Numbered from the stretch's first letter, positions 39,653-50,228 are shown. The stretch is DNA of 64,000 nucleotides from Branchipolynoe longqiensis (GCA_030323885.1 JASIRB010003884.1:1-64000), one strand, 5' to 3'. The notes: generated by a model not told the origin, from the sequence alone. Made by a program: numbers and translations.

Positions 39653-40530
39653 CATATCTGCCGGTGCTGCTGGACGCGGAACATATAAGGACGGTTGTGG
39701 GTAGGTCGGTGGTAGCAGTGAGCACGAGAAGGACGGCAAGCTTCTATCCTGAGGCATGCATGGGCAGTGTGCCAACCGTATGCTATCCTGCGATGGAATC
39801 GACCTATCAGAGCTGCGAAGCGGCGCTCGTGACGGGAACGAAGCCCGAGGACTGCAGGCTTCGAATCAGCAAGATTCAAAAGACGGTGTCAGCCACCGTG
39901 GTGGCACCTCGAGAGGGCATGGGTCAGGTGAGCATAGCTCCCCATGAGCCTCAGTTGAACGTCAGGATTCGTTGTGTGGAGAAGCCCGCGATCAACAAAA
40001 TCATCGCTGGCCCGACGTTCCTGGAAGTGCCCGAGGGATGCACGGTGGAGGGGAGAGGCTGGCTGTTGAGAACATTGACCGTAAAGCATGAGACAGTGAA
40101 CATTAAAACAATGCCGGCAAGGTTGGAACTGCCAGCCTTGAATGTCTCATGGTCTCCTGCCCTCCACCGAGTGATGAAGGAGCAGCTCGAGTGGCTGCCA
40201 GAGCTGCAGGTGCCCCTGATGTCAATGGACGGTCTAGTGGAGGTGCCGGACGATTACGTCCGTGTGGAACATTTTAGCACATTGTGGTATTGTCTGTTGG
40301 GTGCCGCTGGCATCATTGTTTTGGGTTGTACCATCTTGATGTGTTACAGGTGCAGGAAGAAAGGTAAGGGATGGATAGGCCCAAGAAAAAGGCAGAGCAA
40401 AGAAAAGAGGATGCACGAGATGAGAGAGCCTACTGCTCCCTCCTCGTTGTTGGTAGCAGCAGAGAGTAGGGTGGCGGAGGATCCGGATGGAGCAGTGTTG
40501 GAGTTGGCCGAGCTGCCGTTTAGGGGATAA
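39575..40530 (+). CDS. env: Envelope fusion subunit, second part with membrane anchor
   Basis: Frame 1, formally open from 39490 but in family register from about 39575, ends at TAA 40528-40530. It has a Cys-rich ectodomain in the order expected for F/Env proteins: YPEACMGSVPTVCYP, SCEAALVTGTKPEDC, a further pair around IRCVEKP and EGCTVEG. A second helical region is MKEQLEWLPELQ. One transmembrane helix is at about 40282-40350 (WYCLLGAAGIIVLGCTILM), followed by a basic stop-transfer (CRKKGKG) and a cytoplasmic tail of about 60 residues. This type-I topology confirms a viral-type glycoprotein. Two frame changes in total mean no functional protein is made here. Confidence 0.75.
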
Positions 40531-42652
40531 AAAGGGTAGTAGTGTAGGTGGTCAGCGCCCGTAAAATCGGAACCGACAAATGACGGGGATGAGCGGGGAC
40601 ACTGGATAGGTTACATAGTAATTAAGACAAGTTCCGAGCGATCTACGAAAGGTAGCGGATGTCGCGATTCATTATATACAGTCGTCGGCCATCAGAACCA
40701 AGAAGGGGAGGGATGAGCAGGGACGTTGTATCAATTTCGAAAAGGAAATAGTATATATCACTTCGGCATAAGTAATCGATCAGAATTGACCGATGTTATG
40801 TACCGGAGTGCTAATCGCTCGGAACCGCTAGAGCTTGCCATCAGGGATTTCTAGTCACCTACTCCTAGCCCCTCCCAAGCCTTTCGGACGGGCGACGGGT
40901 GGCTGACAGGGGATCCTGGTAGTGCTCGGGGTATTAGGGAATAACGGGAAATTAGGCTCCCCGCCCATCCCACAGGTAACAAGTAAGGGGGGGAGGATTT
41001 AATTAACAGTTGAGTACCTCTCTGTTTCCTGCTTGTAGGAGACAAGTATAAGGGGGGGGGAAGCTAATTATGACAATTGGTCGTCCCTCGGATTCCTGCT
41101 TGTGAGGAACCCGCAGTAGCAAAGTAAGGGGGAGAGGATTTAATTAAACATTATGCACCTCTCTGATTCCTGCTTGCATGGAACTGGCGTGGGTATAGCC
41201 ATGGGAAGGTCGTAGCGGCCACCCGACCCATCGGCGCAGAATGAGCCATAGACGAGTTCGCGCCTCGGGCTGCTCATAGGATCGAACGGGGCGATGCTGT
41301 CCGGCAGGGACGAGTCCGCGTGTAGAAGGATCAACAATGGGAGTGAGAAAGGAAGTAAGGAGAGAGGGGAGAGGATTAGGATCATAGGATCGAATGGGGC
41401 GATGCTGTCCGGCAGGGACGAGTCCGCGTGTACAAGGATCGAAATGGAAGAAAGAAAGGAAGGAAGGAGGGAGATGACAGGATTAGGATCATGGGATTGA
41501 TCGTGGATGCGGAATTGACGGGGTCAAGAAGACGTAAGGCCACAAGGCTGACGGGGTCAGTAGATTGACGTGGTCAGTAGATTGATGGGGTCAGTAGATT
41601 GAGGGGGTCAGTAGATGCAGGGAACCAACCGGTGGTTGCAAAAGAAGATTGAGTGTCTTGGAGTAGTTGTAGAGAGGGGAACTGGTTGATTGGGGCCATT
41701 CAGGGGATGGAGCAAGTGGTCGATGATTGTTAGAAGCAAGCATGGCTGAGAAATGGTTTATTCATTATCTGTCTTGGATAATTGTTGAGTCATTAGGTGG
41801 CATGCTAAACAAGGTCGCATTAATGGATCAATCACTGATAGAGATATTTCAAGTTATTGTCTTATGCAAGATCTGCCCTGTCATGGTTCCCTGCTTGTGT
41901 TGCTATTCTGTCCTGCTTACCCTAGTTTTTTAAAATTCATTGTTACTTTATTTTTATTTTTAATTATCACGAGTTTTAAAGGGGGCCTGGGCGCGCAAGA
42001 GAATTGGCACACACAACCCGGACAGTGACAGGAGGATAAAAGACATCTTTGCAGGATATCAGTGTGATATTGATTAAGGTTATAATATCAATGTAATATC
42101 GGTCAGTGTTATAATATCAATGTCATATTGGTTAATGTCGAATATCAAGGTCATATGCATTCCTTGTAGAATATCGATGTAATGTTAATTCAATTCAGAA
42201 TCTCCATGCTATATGTATTGCTTGTTAGGAGCAATGTATAGTAATGAAGGGGAGAGTGAAACTAGTATAGATAAGTAGTAACCTAGCCGGTTCAAAGCCA
42301 TCGTCTCCAGTGGGACCGCCATCCTAAAGATAGATTTTGGGGCTGTTCTTGTCTAAAAACCAGTACTTTCAACAAATAGATAGGAATGGTCTTCAAGGTG
42401 GTGGCGAACTGGAGAAAGACAGAAAATTACTAGAAAAGGGGGTTAACAGTGAATAAGGGAGGAGTGGCCAAGAGGAAGGGACAATATACTTAAGTTAAAA
42501 TAGGATGCATGCGCATGCAAGGAGGAGGCTAACAAATCTTATAAAGTGTTGTAACATTCATACGGCCCCCGGGTATGGCACTCGCTCTGGCTTGTCCGCA
42601 AAAGACATAATGTTTAAGGTCTTCCATTTTGCTTGTCCTTTTTGCCCAAGTA
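40531..42652 (+). other. Repeat-rich 3' region of the provirus after env
   Basis: No gene. 40980-41170 holds three similar ~65-80-bp blocks ('aagtaaggggg', 'tttaattaa', 'cctctctgattcctgcttg'). 41276-41490 holds two ~110-bp direct repeats containing 'ggggcgatgctgtccggcag'. 41545-41620 has about four ~20-bp units of 'ggggtcagtagattga'. 42050-42190 has loosely repeated 'atatcaatgt'. This kind of 3' repetition could be regulatory or replication-slippage sequence. Confidence 0.6.
41276..41490 (+). repeat. Two ~110-bp direct repeats
   Basis: 'ataggatcgaacggggcgat' at 41276 and 'ataggatcgaatggggcgat' at 41385 start two near-identical units, each with 'ggacgagtccgcgtgtac/g' and 'aaggatc'. Confidence 0.85.
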
Positions 42653-42667
42653 GAAATGGAAGAGGGA
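42653..42667 (+). other. Polypurine tract
   Basis: GAAATGGAAGAGGGA lies three bases before the 3' LTR, the expected plus-strand primer site; it holds a single T. Confidence 0.65.
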
Positions 42668-42670
42668 CGT

Positions 42671-43694
42671 TAGAAAAATATACGGATTTTCGGTTTAGAA
42701 TTAGATAGTGGCAGGGAGCATCTTTATTAGTAAATGACAGTGTTGTGACAATGTTATGTAAACTAACAAGTAAGGATGAGATAATCATAGTATGACATGA
42801 TATAAAATAACGAAATATATGTCCTGAATGCTGCCTAGGATTAGAGAGGAGCTGTGTTATATAAGAACCAGTTCAGGGTGTTGTAGGGGAAAGCTGCCAA
42901 AGGATGGAAATTTCCTATGGTGCCTCCAAACATGTACCCGCACCAAGGAAGGGACTTTCTCGGTCTCTATATATGGAGGTGTATGGATGAATGTAACTGT
43001 ATCCAACTGCTGGTTCACCCCTGTGGCCGTAAGCGAGGCCCAACCTCAGCCTTATTTGCATATATACTCTGGGTGGCACCTGCAGCTGAGTAGGGTGGTA
43101 ACCACCTCCACTGGGGGGTTGGCTCCCACCCCAGCTGTGGGGCCGCCTGAGTGGCTGAGGGTGGAACTGCTCAGTCACCTACACTGCCTTGACTAACTGA
43201 CCACACTAAATATAGGAGATGCACCGCATTTATGTAAATGAAGGATCGATGCTCCAGGCATCCTGGACACCGGCACTCTAGTCCTGGCTCTGGAGTGAAG
43301 CACACATACTCTTGAGCAGGAACCCCAGACACTCTGTCTGATGCTACCTAAATTCACCTATTCAAATTGAGTGTATCCACAGCCATAGGACTCCTGTCCC
43401 ATGGGCTGTGGGCACTGCTTTCAGTATACAGGCTAAGTGGTAATGAGAATTAGTGTGGACAGAAGGTGAGGAGTGCGGGTGCTAGGTCACATGTAGGGGA
43501 ATGGACAGTAGTTGTTGCTCCAATAAAGCACAACTTATTCACTGTTCATTTGTGTGTCTAGTTTTCCTTCCTCTTTTCAGTACTGATTCATGAGTTGGTT
43601 TGATTAGGCTAATGGCATCACAGGTGATATGAAGGGGAGAGTTTTGTAATCTCATGGGGTGCTCACAGCGGCAGAGCATTCTTGTGTTTTTATA
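42671..43694 (+). repeat. 3' LTR (1024 bp)
   Basis: Matches the 5' LTR throughout but lacks about 60 bp (corresponding to 28978-29038). It starts TAGAAAAATATACGG where the others have TGTAAAAATATACGG, so the terminal TG is altered. It ends TTTTTATA and is followed by AGGT. Confidence 0.9.
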
Positions 43695-44829
43695 AGGTGT
43701 CTATGTATTCCAGCCTATTTGCTGCGGGCCAGCTGGATAGGCCTTGTGGCGCCACCATGCACCCATTTCGCCATTCCTACCTGTACTCAGTGCTCATTCG
43801 CACCTGTATTTTACTATATATGTGCTCTATAATCCATTATGGGAATTTAAACAAGGAGACTACCTATCTTCAGTTCCCTATGTAATAGGATAGCACTGTA
43901 TCCTATCTAACTGCCTCTGTGTAGTATGACATGGGCCACACTGGCGCCACCTGTGAGGGGCTCTAGGCACTGTATGCCAGCTGCGCTTGGCCGTTAACGC
44001 CTATAGGCCCGTCGGGACAGTCAACACATACGTCAGACCTGCTTTCCATTTGTTTCCATCACGACCACGACACGACCACGACACGACGCGATACTATACA
44101 TAGAACACTACACCCTTCATTATCCATTCTATTTATAACCTCCTATACTATCAAACTATAGGTAGAAGCTGGTTGTAATGAACCTTAGGGTAATTATTCA
44201 ATATGATTGCGCTGTTAGTAAGCGTACACATACCGATTGTGTCCCAGCCATATGTATGAATATGTATTTAAGCTATGCACTAGTAAACATGGGGAGACTG
44301 GCCGATGTATTTTATTCGGAGATTGCATATTCATACATCTTCATATACGCTGTTTGAAAGGTGTCGACTGAGCCATCAGTTAACACTTTATTGGTAATAT
44401 CTATGATAATCTTTGTTGTCAAAACCCCTCTGTCTGGCCCAACACATTAGTGTGATACAGCAGGGCACGACCCCCTGCATGGGAATGACATTCATGTTTA
44501 ACACCACCTGACTGAGTTATCCTTACTTTCCTAATATATGAGACCAATGGCTTAGGTTTTCCTGGTTTGCAGTAATGTTTTGTTGAGTTTAAAAAGATTA
44601 CTTTTAATTATTTTATTTATATATACTTCTTAATCTGTCTTTTGGTCAAACAGAGGTACCAACTGATTTAGGAATTGATCTTCAACATCTAGAGTGGGAC
44701 ATTGCACAGTTATAAGTTGTTGGCTGATGCCTGGCATGCAGAGGACATTGATGCAGGTTGGAGAGTAACGTTTGGATCCTGTATCGAACGATTCATGGCT
44801 GGGAATGATCCTATTTAATACTGTCATGG
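43695..44829. other. no gene seen
   Basis: Begins with the AGGT target duplication. A short direct repeat 'cacgaccacgacacgaccac' occurs at 44061. Nothing else is recognised. Confidence 0.4.
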
Positions 44830-45001
44830 GGGTGATGAAAATGGGAAATATTGCGCCTAGAGTGGGACTCGAACCCAGATCTCTTTGCATTCCGGGCCAG
44901 TGTGCTAACCATTACACCACCTAGGCTCCCTGATATCAACACACTACCCACGCCTACTTGTCTATATGGCTCCTTGCCTGAGAGGACAGTGCAGACCACT
45001 A
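44830..45001 (-). mobile_element. SINE-C copy 1 (tRNA-derived), minus strand
   Basis: On the minus strand: CCTAGGTGGTGTAATGGTTAG (box A, like tRNA-Gln/Glu) and GGGTTCGAGTCCC-like box B, then 'gcgcaatatttcccattttc'. The tRNA-like part is at 44858-44928. It shares its flanks with the copy at 45148, so it is a SINE and not a tRNA gene. Confidence 0.65.
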
Positions 45002-45147
45002 CACTCGTCCCCCTGGAATTGTAAGTCTTTTAATGCTTACAATTACATACATACAAGCAATGCACTTACACATACACAGGGTAGGTTCAACAACTATATA
45101 GCGTGTAGCTTGTACAGGATCATGGTCACGGCAACCAGTGTCGTGGG

Positions 45148-45322
45148 GAGTGATGAAAATGGGAAATATTGTGCCTAGAGCGGGACTCGAACCCACATCT
45201 CTTTGCATTCCGGGCCAGTGTGCTAACCATTACACCACCTAGGGTCCCTGATATCAACACACAACCCACGCCTACCTGTCTATGTGGCTCCTTCCCTGAG
45301 AGGTCAGGGCAGATCACGACAG
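45148..45322 (-). mobile_element. SINE-C copy 2, minus strand
   Basis: About 95% like copy 1 by eye over the whole unit, including 'cctgatatcaacacac' and 'acccacgcctac' upstream of the head. Box B is GGGTTCGAGTCCC. Confidence 0.65.
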
Positions 45323-45382
45323 TACCATGTGGCTGGACAAAAATAGACTGACAAAAAAGTGGATAGTGATAAACCCTTTATC

Positions 45383-46471
45383 GCATTGTAAAAATATACG
45401 GATTTTCGGTTTAGAATTAGATAGTGGCAGGGAGCATCTTTCTTAGTAAATGACAGTGTTGTGGCAATGTTATGTAAACTAACAAGTAAGGATGAGATAC
45501 GCAGAGTATGACATGATATAAAGTAACAAAATATATGTCCTGCATGCTGCCTGGGATTGGAGAGGAGCTGTGTTATATAAGATCCAGTAGGGGGATGGAA
45601 AAGTTCTCGGTTGAGTCCTAGCATGTGCCACCGCGGTGGAAGGAGGGCCAGGTTGTAGGGGAAAGCTGCCAAAGGATGGAAATTTCCTATGGTGCCTCCA
45701 AACATGTACCCGCACCAAGGAAGGGACTTTCTTGGTCTCTATATATGGAGGTGTATGGATGAATGTAACTGTATCTAACTGCTGGTTCACCCCTGTGGCC
45801 ATAAGCGAGGCCCAACCTCAGCCTTATTTGCATATATACTCTGGGTGGCACCTGCAGCTGAGTAGGGTGGTAACCACCTCCACTGGGGGGTTGGCTCCCA
45901 CCCCAGCTGTGGGGGCCGCCTGAGTGGCTGAGAGTGGAACTGCTCAGTCACCTACACTGCCTTGACTAACTGACCACACTAAATATAGGAGATACACCGC
46001 ATTTATGTAAATGAAGGATCGATGCTCCAGGCATCCTGGACACCGGCACTCTAGTCCTGGCTCTTGAGTGAAGCACACATACTTTTGAGCAGGAACCCCA
46101 GACACTCTGTCTGATGCTACCTAAATTCAGCTATTCCAATTGAGTGTATCCACGGCCAGCGGACTCCTGTCCCCTGGGCTGCGGGCACTGCTTTCAGTAT
46201 ACAGGCTAAGTGGTAATGAGAATTAGTGTGGACAGAAGGTGAGGAGTGCGGGTGCTAGGTCACATGTAGGGGAATGGACAGTAGTTGTTGCTCCAATAAA
46301 GCACAACTTATTCACTGTTCATTTGTGTGTCTAGTTTTCCTTCCTCTTTTCAGTACTGATTCATGAGTTGGTTTGATTAGGCTAATGGCATCACAGGTGA
46401 TATGAAGGGGAGAGTTTTGTAATCTCACGGGGTGCTCACAGCGGCAGAGCATTCTCGTGATTTTATAGCAT
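45383..46471 (+). mobile_element. Solo LTR of the giant element, with GCAT target duplication
   Basis: LTR 45387-46467 (1081 bp), from TGTAAAAATATACGG to GTGATTTTATA, flanked by GCAT at 45383-45386 and 46468-46471. It keeps the segment deleted in the 3' LTR at 42671, so it is closer in structure to the 5' LTR. The distinct target duplication proves an independent insertion, later reduced by LTR-LTR recombination. It keeps the 95-codon frame at 45636-45923. Confidence 0.9.
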
Positions 46472-46865
46472 GTAATAAGTTCTGCAGTGTCCTGCCTATC
46501 CCGCCATCATGCTGGGGGTTGGCTGTTCCGGGGGTGGGAGGGGGGGGGGGGTGTCATTCAACAGTCCAACCCCCGTGCGGGGTGGGAGACTCCACTCGCT
46601 GAGAAGTATATTTTATATCTAGTTTGACATGACATCTGCTATGTCAGAACAACATTGGTCTGGAGGTGGGTTCTGCTGAGAGGCACTACTGTCCGTGTAA
46701 AATAGTGGCTTCTAGACTAGTGGATGGTGAAATGACTTATAATGGATTCTCTAATGAGGAGTGGTCGAATTGGATTGACGGCAGTCCTTTGAATACAGGT
46801 ACAAGTGTACTTGTATTATAGTCAATAAAGAGCTAAGCATCCATATAATGTGTGCTACCACGGTG
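46472..46865. other. no gene; G run
   Basis: A poly-G stretch at 46531-46551 sits between short inverted G/C-rich pieces ('ggggttggctgttcc' and 'aacccccgtgcggggt'). Confidence 0.35.
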
Positions 46866-47080
46866 GCCAGGCGCTCGCCATTATTAGGATAGGGTACGGA
46901 CTGGCTGGCTCAGTGTGAGAATAATGTGACTGAGTGGGATATTAGGTCACGATTTGATTGGTGGCCTGGTCTCCCAGTGGGGCAGCACTATCAAGTCGCA
47001 ATGAGCGTACACTGGTCGGTACCCGTCCTGATATGACCTTAGTTGTTGCCAGGAGATAAAACTCAAACAACCAATCAAGC
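46866..47080 (+). mobile_element. SINE-A copy, head missing
   Basis: 'ggatagggtacggactggct' to the tail 'gttgttgccaggagataaaac'. The upstream quarter is absent. Confidence 0.65.
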
Positions 47081-47580
47081 TACCACTGCGTATACCTGCT
47101 GTGTCTGACATGTGCTCTGCGCTAGTTGTATGTCTGGATGCAGGGTGTTCCCATATCACACTAGCCTGGCCAGGATTCTGATGTGAGGCCTGTTGGGTAC
47201 CAGCTTCAGCATCTCCGAAGACCTGTACTCATGGCAACCGCGGAGGGAGGGAGCTGAGGGGAGGGAATACTGTATGGTGGTGGGGTATCGGGCACCAAGA
47301 GGTGACTCAGTCTTTATGAGACAGGTTGATTTGTGCTCATTAACAAGCTGTCCAGAAAACAAGTAATGAAAAACACGCCAGCGGAGAGTGTTCATACCAG
47401 CCCAGCCATGAAGTGTGCAGCTGACAGTCACAGGGAATGCTGGGTAATCGGTGCACAGCCAGATAGCAACGCATGTGGGCCGCTGGACCAGGTACATATC
47501 AGGGTCGTGGACTGGATGCTGTGGCCGAATTTGTGATGCGCGAAAAGGAAGAAGGCAAGGCGGGGGTGGAAAAAAGAGGC
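47081..47580. other. no gene seen
   Basis: 'aagctgtccagaaaacaagt' + 'aatgaaaaac' at 47347-47376 recurs at 51855-51885. The meaning is unknown. Open frames here show no domain. Confidence 0.35.
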
Positions 47581-47581
47581 G

Positions 47582-47587
47582 TTTATT
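47582..47587 (-). terminator. AATAAA signal of the minus-strand gag-like unit
   Basis: 'tttatt' on plus reads AATAAA on minus, about 800 bp after the end of the gag-like frame. Confidence 0.45.
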
Positions 47588-48378
47588 GGGACGCCTCAAC
47601 ATCATACAAGCTATACAATAGGAGAGTACAGAGAGGACGCTCCGAAGGAGCGAGCGTATAAACAAGATAGGACAAAGGAGAGTAAAAAGAGGAGCTCAGA
47701 AGGAGCGATAACGTATAACTTAACTAGGGTAGCAGGAGCTCGTGGGAGCTTAGAGTTCAGAGGAGGGGCGCCGAGGAGCCCTCCACCAAAAAGGAGGAGA
47801 GGGCTCGAGGCGCGCCCGAGGGGCGAGGCGGGGCACGAGGCGGGGACCGCCTCTGAGGTCCAGGTGCCCTGCGCCAGGATGTCGCCAAGGGGCACCCCGG
47901 CGGGGTGGCAGGGCCTGGGCGGCGCCTCGGCGGAGGCTGTGAAGGGTGAAGCTCTGGGTGTGGTGAGTCCGGGCCTACGTCGACAGGGATGCGGGGAGCC
48001 AAAAAGTTCGGGAGGCCCGCTCCCTGGAGAGCTGCGGTGAGGAGGTGCGGCGAGGGTCAGAGAGGGAGGCAGTGAAGTCCTCAGGGCTGGGGGGAGTGGG
48101 GGTCGGGGTCGGGTCGGGGGGGTTGAGGAAGGCGGTGTCGTGGAGGTCGTGATGGTTGGTGTGGAGGTCGGCGGCTGTGGTGTCTCGGGAGGGTTTGTGG
48201 TCAGTGTAGGCGGCGTCTGGGGCCTGCGGCGCGAGGTGATGGTCGCCGGCTGTACTCTGGATGGCGTTTCGGACGGTGGTCGTTACGGGGTTGTCGGTGG
48301 AGGTCAAGGGGTTGTCGGCGGAGGTATAGGTGAGGCGCCGGTTATGTCCCCCCGGGCCGGCCGGGGGAGGCCGGGGGA
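47588..48378 (-). other. GC-rich 3' part of the gag-like unit
   Basis: Minus-strand frames at 48382-47975 (Thr/Asp/His-rich: LTYTSADNPLTSTDNP) and 47895-47611 show no known domain. They could be the start of a second ORF or 3' UTR. Two ~55-bp direct repeats ('ggagagta', 'aaggagcga') occur at about 47621-47730. Confidence 0.35.
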
Positions 48379-49505
48379 TCAAAAATCCGCCGAGGCGGCC
48401 GGGGTCTGGCGCTCACGGGCTTGCTTGGTGAGGCACAGGGCCTCGCTGTGCATGGTAAGAATGCGCCTCACGTTAGCACAGTATATGTGCCGGTGTCTGT
48501 CCCCCAGGTGGGCTCGCGGTTCCAGGCGGCGCAGGGAGCCCCGTGAGCCTCTCAGTTGTAGGTGATGCGGGTGTCGGCTTGGGTCTGGGGCTGCTGTGCG
48601 CCTCGGGGAAGGTCCGCGCCTCGGGGGGGCTGGTGCTGTCGGGACGGCCTGGGGGGCGGGCATGGTGAGAACCTCCATTCTCACCAGGTTCAGGGCAACC
48701 GGGTCGTGCCATCCGTGGGGGAGCCTGCCGTCCGCGATCCAGGTGAAGATCATCTCCGAGTACCGGTGGACAGTAGGCCACGGATAGACCAGGTTGTCCC
48801 TGAGCACGGTGAGGGTGTGGTGGTGCAGGCCTGGCAGGGAGTGTGCAGGGAAGCTTGGGTGGCTGACGAGGGTGGTGAGGGTGAGGCTGTACTCGTCTTT
48901 GGTGGCCTCGCCCCTCTTTACCGACTTGCGTTCAGGCCCCCTTTCCACGAGGTCAGAGGGGAAGAGGTAGTCGGGGGAGATACCCTTTCTTCTCCCGGTG
49001 TGGTGCGCCTCGGACGATGCCAGGATCTCTCTTACGGCGTCGGCCGTGGATGCCGGGGTATGGTCGACGGCCTCCTGGAGGTAGGCCGGGGGCGGGGCGG
49101 CCGACGACTGCGCAGTAAGGCGGCTATAGCGTTCATACTGCGGGTGGACCGCCCCCGGGAGCGGCGCTTGAGGTGGCGGCGGAGGGTGAGCCCCCCTGAG
49201 GACGTGCGCCCGAGGTGCTGGGATGGGCGGCGAGCTGTAGGCCGGCTGCCATCTCGGCGCGGGCGGGGGGTCTCCTGGGTCCCGAGGGCGGCCCCGCACT
49301 CCAGGACGTCCAGGCGGCTGGTTATCTGCAGCAGTGCCTGGAGTATGGCGGCGTCGGTGCCCGAGGGTCGGTCCCTAGGTGCCGGAGGGGAACCCGGGGC
49401 CGAGGCAGGTGAGGCGCCTCCCGCCGTGCCCGAGGAGGGTCCCGGCGTGCCCACGGCAGTCGTCCGGTCTCCCTTGCGTCCTTTGCCTTTGCCGTTTCCA
49501 GGCAT
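48379..49505 (-). CDS. Gag-like protein of an unidentified retroelement (frame change inside)
   Basis: The minus-strand frame opens at ATG 49505 (MPGNGKGKGRKGDRTTAVG, Gly/Pro/Ser-rich), with a short helix LQALLQITSRLDVLE. Near 49290 the sense continues in another frame to TGA 48379-48381. The second part has a Pro-rich linker, then GISPDYLFPSDL, a 'KSVKRGEATKDEYSLTLTTL' segment, and a helical block with VHRYSEMIFTWIADGRL followed by a His/Cys end (DRHRHIYCA). From memory, this order (basic segment, helical domain, 'I..G.L.W.D', C-terminal His/Cys finger) resembles ORF1 proteins of DIRS/Ngaro-type or related retroelements. No RT or tyrosine recombinase is visible nearby. The region is far more GC- and CpG-rich than its surroundings. 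Confidence 0.45.
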
Positions 49506-49789
49506 GATGTGGGTCAGCCCGAGGGTGTTGGAGCGGTCCGAGGTGAAGAAATTGGTGCTGCAGGGAGGACGGCTGGAAGGCGAGTGACTGAGGGAGGCCG
49601 GCGGGTGGCCTTATAAGGGAGGGAGCTGGACGGCGAGGGCGGGGGAGGTGAGAAAGAGGCGGGGCAGGGCGAAGGGCGCGGGAGAAAGCTGAGGGGCGGA
49701 TGACAGGGCAGGTGAGAAAGCTGTGCGACGGCAGGACAGGCGGGGAGAGGGTCTCTTCCTTTCCTCGCATCAAACACAATGCGAGTATT
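49506..49789. other. Upstream region of the gag-like unit
   Basis: GC-rich, with repeated 'ggcggggcaggg'-type motifs on plus; it may hold the promoter of the minus-strand unit. No TATA box is obvious. Confidence 0.3.
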
Positions 49790-50025
49790 ACGAGCAAGAG
49801 TGCTGGCTTCATGTGTAGAAGGTTGGGGGGTTCAAATCCTGGCGCGAGTCAAACCAATGACTTACAAAACTGATAACTGTCACTCACGAGCCCGGCACTC
49901 AGCATTACTATGATAGAGCAAAAACTGGTTATCTCAGCATCAGGATAATGTGAATGAGTGGGATGTCAAGTCATTGTGCCCACTGCCCGGTTTACTAGTA
50001 GGGCAGCAGTATAAAGTTGATGACT
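49790..50025 (+). mobile_element. SINE-A copy, 3' truncated
   Basis: The head ends in 'ggttggggggttcaaatcc' and the body runs to 'gggcagcagtataaagttgatgac'. The 'gtcacaagtcggtacc' end is missing. Confidence 0.65.
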
Positions 50026-50071
50026 TTATAATGTTAGCAACTCTATCCTGAGGATAGTATCTATCACCCGG

Positions 50072-50228
50072 ATCATCATCATCATCATGCTGTCGGTCGC
50101 GATGCGACAAAGACTGCTTTCATTACTTGACTGCCACTCCCCATTTAGCTCTCTGCTGTGAGAGTTGCGTCCATGAGTCGGTCTTAATGTGTCTCAGCTT
50201 CAGGTTTCTCTTGATGGTATCATTTCAT
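50072..50228 (-). mobile_element. 3' end of an RTE-like LINE, copy 1, minus strand
   Basis: The same sequence as at 55193-55543. On the minus strand it encodes the end of a reverse transcriptase ORF (RNLKLR, DSWTQLSQQRAKW-like) and ends in an (ATG)n tail, seen as 'atcatcatcatcatcat' on plus at 50072. 5'-truncated. Confidence 0.65.

Larger units (their letters stand above)
28771..43694 (+). mobile_element. Giant envelope-bearing Ty3/gypsy (errantivirus-like) provirus, 14.9 kb
   Basis: LTR (1083 bp), primer site, acidic pre-gag ORF, gag, protease-RT, RNase H, integrase with long tail, 1.5-kb spacer, env, 2.1-kb 3' region, purine tract, LTR (1024 bp), bounded by AGGT. Pol motifs place it in Ty3/gypsy, and env has the layout of baculovirus-F/errantivirus fusion proteins. 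Typical gypsy errantiviruses are about 7-9 kb, so this copy is nearly twice that; the excess lies in long LTRs, 1.7 kb before gag, the integrase tail, the pol-env spacer and the post-env region. At least six breaks (stops at 30650, 34166 and 34775; frame changes after gag, at 34106-34114 and in env) show it is defective, although the LTRs remain very similar by eye. Confidence 0.9.

Noticed and set aside
48562..49587. 341-codon plus-strand frame
   Set aside because: Antisense shadow of the gag-like minus-strand ORF in GC-rich DNA; no recognisable protein features.
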